Program-made: the position numbers and the translations under genes
Origin: Bacillus sp. FJAT-45350
GTDB taxonomy: Bacteria > Bacillota > Bacilli > Bacillales > NISU01
Reading direction: 5' to 3'
DNA: 64,000 nt
Assembly (NCBI RefSeq): GCF_002335805.1
Contig: NZ_NISU01000001.1
Location: 814,079 to 878,078, forward strand
The notes under the pieces: model-generated
What the model saw: only the letters and a program-made list of their open reading frames with translations
Databases searched by the model: none
What the model was told of the DNA's origin: nothing
Shown here: piece by piece, positions 60,307 to 64,000 of the stretch
Position numbering within the stretch: the stretch's first letter is position 1
Layout of the letters: every line of letters starts with the position of its first letter

Positions 60307-60420
60307 CTAGCGTTTCATCGGTTTTTTCGTTTGATTAATCATTTGGTCTCGTTGTTCTTTTGTTATGACTCCTAGTTTGGAAAATAGGTAAGCGTATTTA
60401 TATACTTTGTTTTTACGCAT
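60307..60420 (-). CDS. Small basic protein, 37 aa
   Basis: On the reverse strand AGGTGAG lies 6 nt ahead of ATG 60420. The product starts MRKNKVYKYAYLFSKLGVIT and ends K-E-Q-R-D-Q-M-I-N-Q-T-K-K-P-M-K-R. It is very basic, and its middle reads like a short helix-turn-helix. No family is recognised, but the site and the composition support a real gene. Confidence 0.5.
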   Translation of the reverse strand: MRKNKVYKYAYLFSKLGVITKEQRDQMINQTKKPMKR

Positions 60421-60557
60421 CGTTTCTCACCTACCTCTTCTTTTTACCATTATATTGAACAAGGATAAAAATGTTTCCTATATGCAACAATTTTATTTCA
60501 AGGAAATGATAATTAGTGAGATGGCTTGTACGAAAGTAAAGAAATAAAAGCACCAAG

Positions 60558-61070
60558 CTACTTTGTATATCGATTCGCGTAGCTTGATGCAACAAAGGAA
60601 TCTGGCTTGACAAACGGTTTCATTCCTAGCTCTTCAATTCGATTGACCATTTCTTCCACATATATTTTTGTTTTATTACGTTCTCCTTTTCCGATATCAA
60701 TATGGCCTTCTATCGTTAGTGAGCTTCCTTCTTTCACATAGGGGAGAATTAGGTTCATAAGCTCAATCTTTTTTTCTGCTGAGAAGAGCTGGGCGACTTC
60801 TTCGGTAAGCTTTGTTTCAATTGAAATCTTTTTATATAAATCATGCGTTCTCTTACGAATTTCATGTTTTTTTAAGCATGCCCAAGCACCATTTCCTTCC
60901 CTTCGAATCACAACTCCGGTAATAAATTTTGTCGAGCGTGCATGAACTTGAGAATCTGTACCAATTATTAATCTATATTGAGCTGAGGGTTCCTGGCTAA
61001 TAAATGTTTTTATTTTGGAGAAAACATTTTGAAACGACATATTTTTATCCGTTAAATTATAAAATATCAT
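60558..61070 (-). CDS. ykuK: YkuK family RNase H-like protein (DUF458)
   Basis: A 170-residue protein with the DUF458 pattern: I-I-G-T-D-S-Q-V near residue 38, G-V-V-I-R-R, then L-T-I-E-G-H-I-D-I-G-K-G near residue 122 and K-P-D-S-F-V-A-S-S-Y-A-N-R-Y near the end. The conserved aspartates suggest an RNase H fold. B. subtilis YkuK is of unknown function. AGGAGGCAACG precedes the ATG. Confidence 0.9.
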   Translation of the reverse strand: MIFYNLTDKNMSFQNVFSKIKTFISQEPSAQYRLIIGTDSQVHARSTKFITGVVIRREGNGAWACLKKHEIRKRTHDLYKKISIETKLTEEVAQLFSAEKKIELMNLILPYVKEGSSLTIEGHIDIGKGERNKTKIYVEEMVNRIEELGMKPFVKPDSFVASSYANRYTK

Positions 61071-61271
61071 CGTTGCCTCCTTTTTGTACTAGCATACTTA
61101 TACATATGCAAGTAGTGGCTTGTACGATGATCAAATGAGATTAGAATAATAATATTTAGGTGACAATTATGAAAATAAAGGATAAAAATTCAGCGTAAAA
61201 ATATTATAAAATACCATTACTATTTTGACAGATTTTGCTATGAAATTTTGGATGCTATTTTCTACTTTTCT

Positions 61272-61418
61272 GTGGTATAGTTATTTCAGAACTTGAGTTT
61301 GAACATTCGAGTTTTCAACCAAAATATTTGGCTTTTCTTACTTTTAGCAACTGTATCTTTATGGTACAGTTGTATTTTTCAGTTGTATTATAAGAAAAGT
61401 AGCAGGAGGAAATTCCTT
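61272..61418 (+). promoter_or_regulatory. Structured leader of queF with terminator-like hairpin
   Basis: An extended -10 (TGGTATAGT, 61272-61280) could start transcription near 61288. The leader contains CAACTGTA (61348-61355) pairing with TACAGTTG (61365-61372) followed by TATTTTT, a terminator-like hairpin. Around it CTTTTCTTA (61332-61340) can pair with TAAGAAAAG (61391-61399), just before the AGGAGG. The preQ1-I riboswitch consensus was not found. Confidence 0.5.
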
Positions 61419-61916
61419 ATGAGTGGACGTAAAGATGAAGAATTACAAGATGTAACATTATTAGGAAACCAAAATACTCAGTACCATTTTGAATACAACC
61501 CATCAATATTAGAATCATTTGACAACAAACATCCAAATCGCGATTATTTTGTGAAATTTAACTGTCCTGAATTTACAAGCTTATGCCCAAAAACAGGACA
61601 ACCAGACTTTGCGACGATTTATATAAGCTATATTCCAGATGTGAAAATGGTCGAGAGTAAGTCGTTAAAGCTTTATCTATTTAGCTTTAGAAATCATGGA
61701 GACTTCCACGAAGATTGCATGAATATTATTATGAATGACCTCATTGAACTGATGGATCCACGTTACATTGAAGTATGGGGCAAATTCACACCACGTGGTG
61801 GAATATCAATTGATCCGTACACAAACTACGGGAAGCCAGGAACGAAGTATGAAGAAATGGCAAATTACCGATTGATGAATCATGATCTGTATCCGGAGAC
61901 GATTGATAATAGATAA
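61419..61916 (+). CDS. queF: NADPH-dependent 7-cyano-7-deazaguanine reductase
   Basis: From ATG 61419, behind AGGAGGAAATTCC, the product has 165 residues, as in B. subtilis. It reduces preQ0 to preQ1 in queuosine synthesis. The catalytic Cys56 lies in [13 protein letters not shown], which also holds the partner Asp63, and the QueF NADPH motif is [15 protein letters not shown]. The reading frame is open far upstream, but that part is the leader. queC, queD and queE are not adjacent. Confidence 0.95.
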   Translation: MSGRKDEELQDVTLLGNQNTQYHFEYNPSILESFDNKHPNRDYFVKFNCPEFTSLCPKTGQPDFATIYISYIPDVKMVESKSLKLYLFSFRNHGDFHEDCMNIIMNDLIELMDPRYIEVWGKFTPRGGISIDPYTNYGKPGTKYEEMANYRLMNHDLYPETIDNR

Positions 61917-61924
61917 TGAAATGG

Positions 61925-61965
61925 AGAGTATGCTTATTACATTGTAAAAGGCATGCTCTTTTTTT
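61925..61965 (+). terminator. queF terminator
   Basis: AGAGTATGC (61925-61933) pairs with GCATGCTCT (61951-61959, one G-U pair), followed by seven T. Confidence 0.85.
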
Positions 61966-62123
61966 GTCGTTTTAAGTATGGAGCGTGGAGACAACAATCC
62001 CACTCTTAGATATTAGCAGGATTAATATTATCAATAATTTACCAAAATTAGTATTAGATTTTTATGATATAGTCGTATTTGTAAATATTATATTTTTTAT
62101 CTGAAATCATGGAGTTGGTGTAA

Positions 62124-62618
62124 TTGAGGAGAAATACTAGTTTATTTGTAATAGTTTTTTTGTTGATAGCTTGTTTGTATATGTCGTATAAACTGATTGA
62201 AACAAATAAGCAGTGGGAGCAAACATACACAGCATCAATTACTAATAGTTTACATAATGAACTAATTATTTACAATTATTCTTTGGCAAGTTTTGAACAG
62301 GCTCTTACCTTAAATGACTATGACGAAATTCTTTATCAATCTGGTTATGTAAGCTTTATTGGTCATCAGCCATATCATAATGACTTAAGTAGTAAAAAGC
62401 TTTTATTGCAACAAAATATTCGTGATGCGTTACAAGTGTTAGAAAATAACCTGAACAGTGAGCAAAAAGAGGAATTAAAAGAGATAGTAAGTACGGCAAG
62501 GGAAGAGCTGGATACGGCTGTTTATGTGAATTCTCCTGATAATGATAACAGAATTGAAAAGTTTGAAAAGTTTTTCAACAATTTTAACAGTGCATTATCT
62601 AGTTTTTTACAAGAATGA
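62124..62618 (+). CDS. Hypothetical membrane-anchored protein, 164 aa
   Basis: TTG 62124, with GGAG about 10 nt upstream, begins a protein with an N-terminal membrane helix (residues 5-22) and a helical extracytoplasmic part of about 140 residues. The latter includes N-S-L-H-N-E-L-I-I-Y-N-Y-S and N-L-N-S-E-Q-K-E-E-L-K-E. No cysteine other than in the helix, no known family. It starts a run of unknown membrane proteins reading towards the YdcF-like gene. Confidence 0.65.
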   Translation: MRRNTSLFVIVFLLIACLYMSYKLIETNKQWEQTYTASITNSLHNELIIYNYSLASFEQALTLNDYDEILYQSGYVSFIGHQPYHNDLSSKKLLLQQNIRDALQVLENNLNSEQKEELKEIVSTAREELDTAVYVNSPDNDNRIEKFEKFFNNFNSALSSFLQE

Positions 62619-62666
62619 GAAGTTTAGTTTGTTCTGCTTACGTTTAGTTCTACGAGGAGGTTTAAT

Positions 62667-62900
62667 ATGAAGGGGAAACGCTTGGTTTAGATACTGTATA
62701 TTCCTCTATTCTTGTTATTAGTTGGTATGTTCTATGTAGAGGTGTCAATGTATCACCTTTTGCCACCTGACCAAGGCGGTATGAGTTTTTGGATGAAATT
62801 TGGATTTGTTTGGAAAAGTTCCATACCGTTTTATGGAATTCTACTCTTAATTATATCTTTGTTATTTTATTTATTATTTGGACAAAGACGGAGGGTTTAG
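62667..62900 (+). pseudogene. Small two-helix membrane protein interrupted by an in-frame TAG
   Basis: A strong GAGGAGG stands 7 nt before ATG 62667. The frame reads MKGKRLV, then TAG at 62688-62690, then I-L-Y-I-P-L-F-L-L-L-V-G-M-F-Y and on to TAG 62898-62900. The product would have 77 codons with two membrane helices and a P-P-D-Q-G-G loop. The first helix begins right after the TAG. A recent nonsense mutation, readthrough or a sequencing error are all possible. Restart at an internal codon would have no ribosome binding site. Confidence 0.6.
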
Positions 62901-62903
62901 CGG

Positions 62904-63419
62904 ATGGTGAAAAAAATCTCTGTAGCTTTAATTACTGTTGTGTTTGTGGTTGGATTATATTGGATTTATCCGAATCTCCCTCATGAAAAAGTAAAACGTA
63001 GTGTGTTATCTCAATATTTAGCTAGTCAGTATGAGATTAGTAATAACTTAAACAATGCATTAGAATTGTATCATCAGGGGGAGGAAGAAAAGTTTATTAT
63101 TTGGCTAGCCAGAGCTAAGGAGCAGACGGTAGTTGGTATAACTCTTACGGGAAATGGCCTAGCGATAAATTATAATAATAGAATAATAAATTCTTATAGC
63201 CTATACGATTTTGAAAGTAGGGCTAATCACCACATTTCTACTGCCTTTACGAATGCTGTTGAGGGCACTCTTACCAATGATGATATTATTGACCTTGAAG
63301 CTTTTGCTGAAACGATGAACAATTTTGTATCTTACATCGAACACAATGAAATTATTGATGGGAATTCAACGAGAAAAATAGTAAGGGAAGTTGAGAAAAT
63401 CATTGAAAAGACTTCTTAA
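62904..63419 (+). CDS. Hypothetical membrane-anchored protein, 171 aa
   Basis: ATG 62904 begins 3 nt after the stop of the interrupted gene, with GGAGGG inside that gene. The protein has one N-terminal membrane helix (residues 5-24) and a helical outer part with L-S-Q-Y-L-A-S-Q-Y-E-I-S-N-N-L and F-E-S-R-A-N-H-H-I-S-T-A-F. Its design is like the 62124-62618 protein (one helix plus about 140 helical residues), but I see no convincing sequence similarity. Function unknown. Confidence 0.7.
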   Translation: MVKKISVALITVVFVVGLYWIYPNLPHEKVKRSVLSQYLASQYEISNNLNNALELYHQGEEEKFIIWLARAKEQTVVGITLTGNGLAINYNNRIINSYSLYDFESRANHHISTAFTNAVEGTLTNDDIIDLEAFAETMNNFVSYIEHNEIIDGNSTRKIVREVEKIIEKTS

Positions 63420-63571
63420 ATGTAGAGTTCTTGGGATGGGAGTAATTACCAATATCAGTTAAAAAGATAATACATATAAAACTGACTAAGGACAGTAATG
63501 TTCTAGATATAGAAAGCAACAGTCTCTATTTTTATTAGGATAATTTATAGGCATAAAAAAGGAGTAATAGG

Positions 63572-64000
63572 GTGTTAAAGAAGAAATTTATTGGGATTAG
63601 CATAATTATATTCTCAGCATTTTATATTTGTTTCGCTGCAATCAGTATTTGGTCTTATAGTTTTGAAAACCAGCTAGTTAAATCCGATGCAGCTATAGTA
63701 CTTGGAGCAGCAGTTTGGGGGAATGAGCCATCTCCTGTCCTAAGAGAGAGGATCAATCACTCAATTTGGCTGTATGATAATGGGTATGTAAATAAATTGA
63801 TTTTTACAGGTGGTAAAGGTGACGGATATGAATATGCTGAATCAGAAGTTGCAAAAGCCTATGCAATTGAAAACAATGTTGATGTAGATGATATTTTTAT
63901 TGAGACTGAATCAAGTATTACTGAAGAGAATCTAAAGTACGCATCTGAGATAGCATTAGAAAATAATCTACATACTTTGATAATTGTAAGTGATCCATTA
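63572..64000 (+). CDS. YdcF/SanA-like DUF218 protein, 3' end outside window
   Basis: GTG 63572, behind AAAAGGAGTAATAG, opens a frame of 143 codons that runs off the window. It has an N-terminal membrane helix (residues 5-25), then the DUF218 pattern: S-D-A-A-I-V-L-G-A-A-V-W-G-N-E-P-S-P-V-L-R-E-R near residue 38, I-F-T-G-G-K-G-D-G near residue 75, E-S-E-V-A-K-A-Y-A and E-T-E-S-S-I-T-E-E-N. The family includes SanA and ElyC, which act in cell-envelope biology. The catalytic details are unknown. Confidence 0.85.
   Translation, partial: MLKKKFIGISIIIFSAFYICFAAISIWSYSFENQLVKSDAAIVLGAAVWGNEPSPVLRERINHSIWLYDNGYVNKLIFTGGKGDGYEYAESEVAKAYAIENNVDVDDIFIETESSITEENLKYASEIALENNLHTLIIVSDPL

Noticed and set aside
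61288..61418. preQ1-I riboswitch upstream of queF
   Set aside because: The compact AGAGGTTC..AAAAAACTA consensus is not there, although other pairing is.
62688..62690. In-frame TAG considered as a pyrrolysine codon
   Set aside because: No pyl genes are in view, the context is a hydrophobic helix start, and bacilli are not known for pyrrolysine. A mutation is simpler.

Overview
The window looks like chromosomal DNA of an AT-rich, endospore-forming Bacillaceae bacterium. The support is four minor small acid-soluble spore protein genes (sspP, sspO, sspN, tlp), strong AGGAGG-type ribosome binding sites, frequent GTG and TTG starts, and many genes with direct Bacillus subtilis counterparts (citB, yneP, dynA, ykuI, ykuK, yppG, the yodT-kamA set). 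Unlike B. subtilis, it appears to use selenocysteine. The window opens inside the 3' end of selA, and two HesB-like genes carry an in-frame TGA followed at the right distance by a bacterial SECIS-type hairpin. An Anaerobacillus-like alkaliphile would fit, but that name is inference only.

Layout. 1-7 kb: selA tail, SASP genes, aconitase citB, small unknown genes, and a DUF1657/DUF421 pair of the type linked to spoVA loci. 7-16.5 kb: VanZ-like and TVP38-type membrane proteins, split CopC and CopD copper genes, an EamA exporter, a double AAA+ SpoVK-like ATPase, thioesterase YneP, Tlp and nadE. 16.4-29 kb: a DUF4352 protein, a PHP phosphoesterase, two HD-GYP-type proteins, an RNase H-like protein, acetyl-CoA-type metA, a P-loop ATPase, a flavin reductase-like protein, a permease/TIGR03943 pair and the EAL protein YkuI. 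29-39 kb: an MFS transporter, small exported proteins, a histidine phosphatase, a lipoprotein, a deleted glutathione peroxidase, an AHSA1 protein, a MATE transporter and the dynamin DynA. 39-47 kb: the two selenoprotein candidates around YppG, Hsp20 and an M19 dipeptidase; then a Na/Pi cotransporter, a SurA-like lipoprotein and CheV. 47-59 kb: a lysine catabolic region. 59-64 kb: DUF2225, YkuK and QueF, then an operon of unknown membrane proteins containing an in-frame amber codon, and a partial YdcF-like gene.

How genes work together. The clearest pathway is lysine use through beta-lysine: KamA makes beta-lysine, a YodP/AblB acetyltransferase acetylates it, aminotransferase YodT, CoA-transferase YodS/YodR and deacylase YodQ act next, and a linked GabT-type aminotransferase could consume the 4-aminobutyrate formed. 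A sigma-54 activator lies immediately upstream of kamA. Between them are a perfect -24/-12 promoter and an 18-bp palindrome that may be the activator site. Cyclic-di-GMP turnover is represented by a PAS-GGDEF-EAL protein, YkuI, one canonical HD-GYP protein and one HD-GYP-like protein.

Intergenic DNA holds many perfect hairpin terminators and two dispersed repeat classes: terminator-linked elements of about 100-180 bp, and palindromes built from degenerate TTATGA-type units. No rRNA, tRNA, CRISPR array, prophage or insertion sequence was seen.
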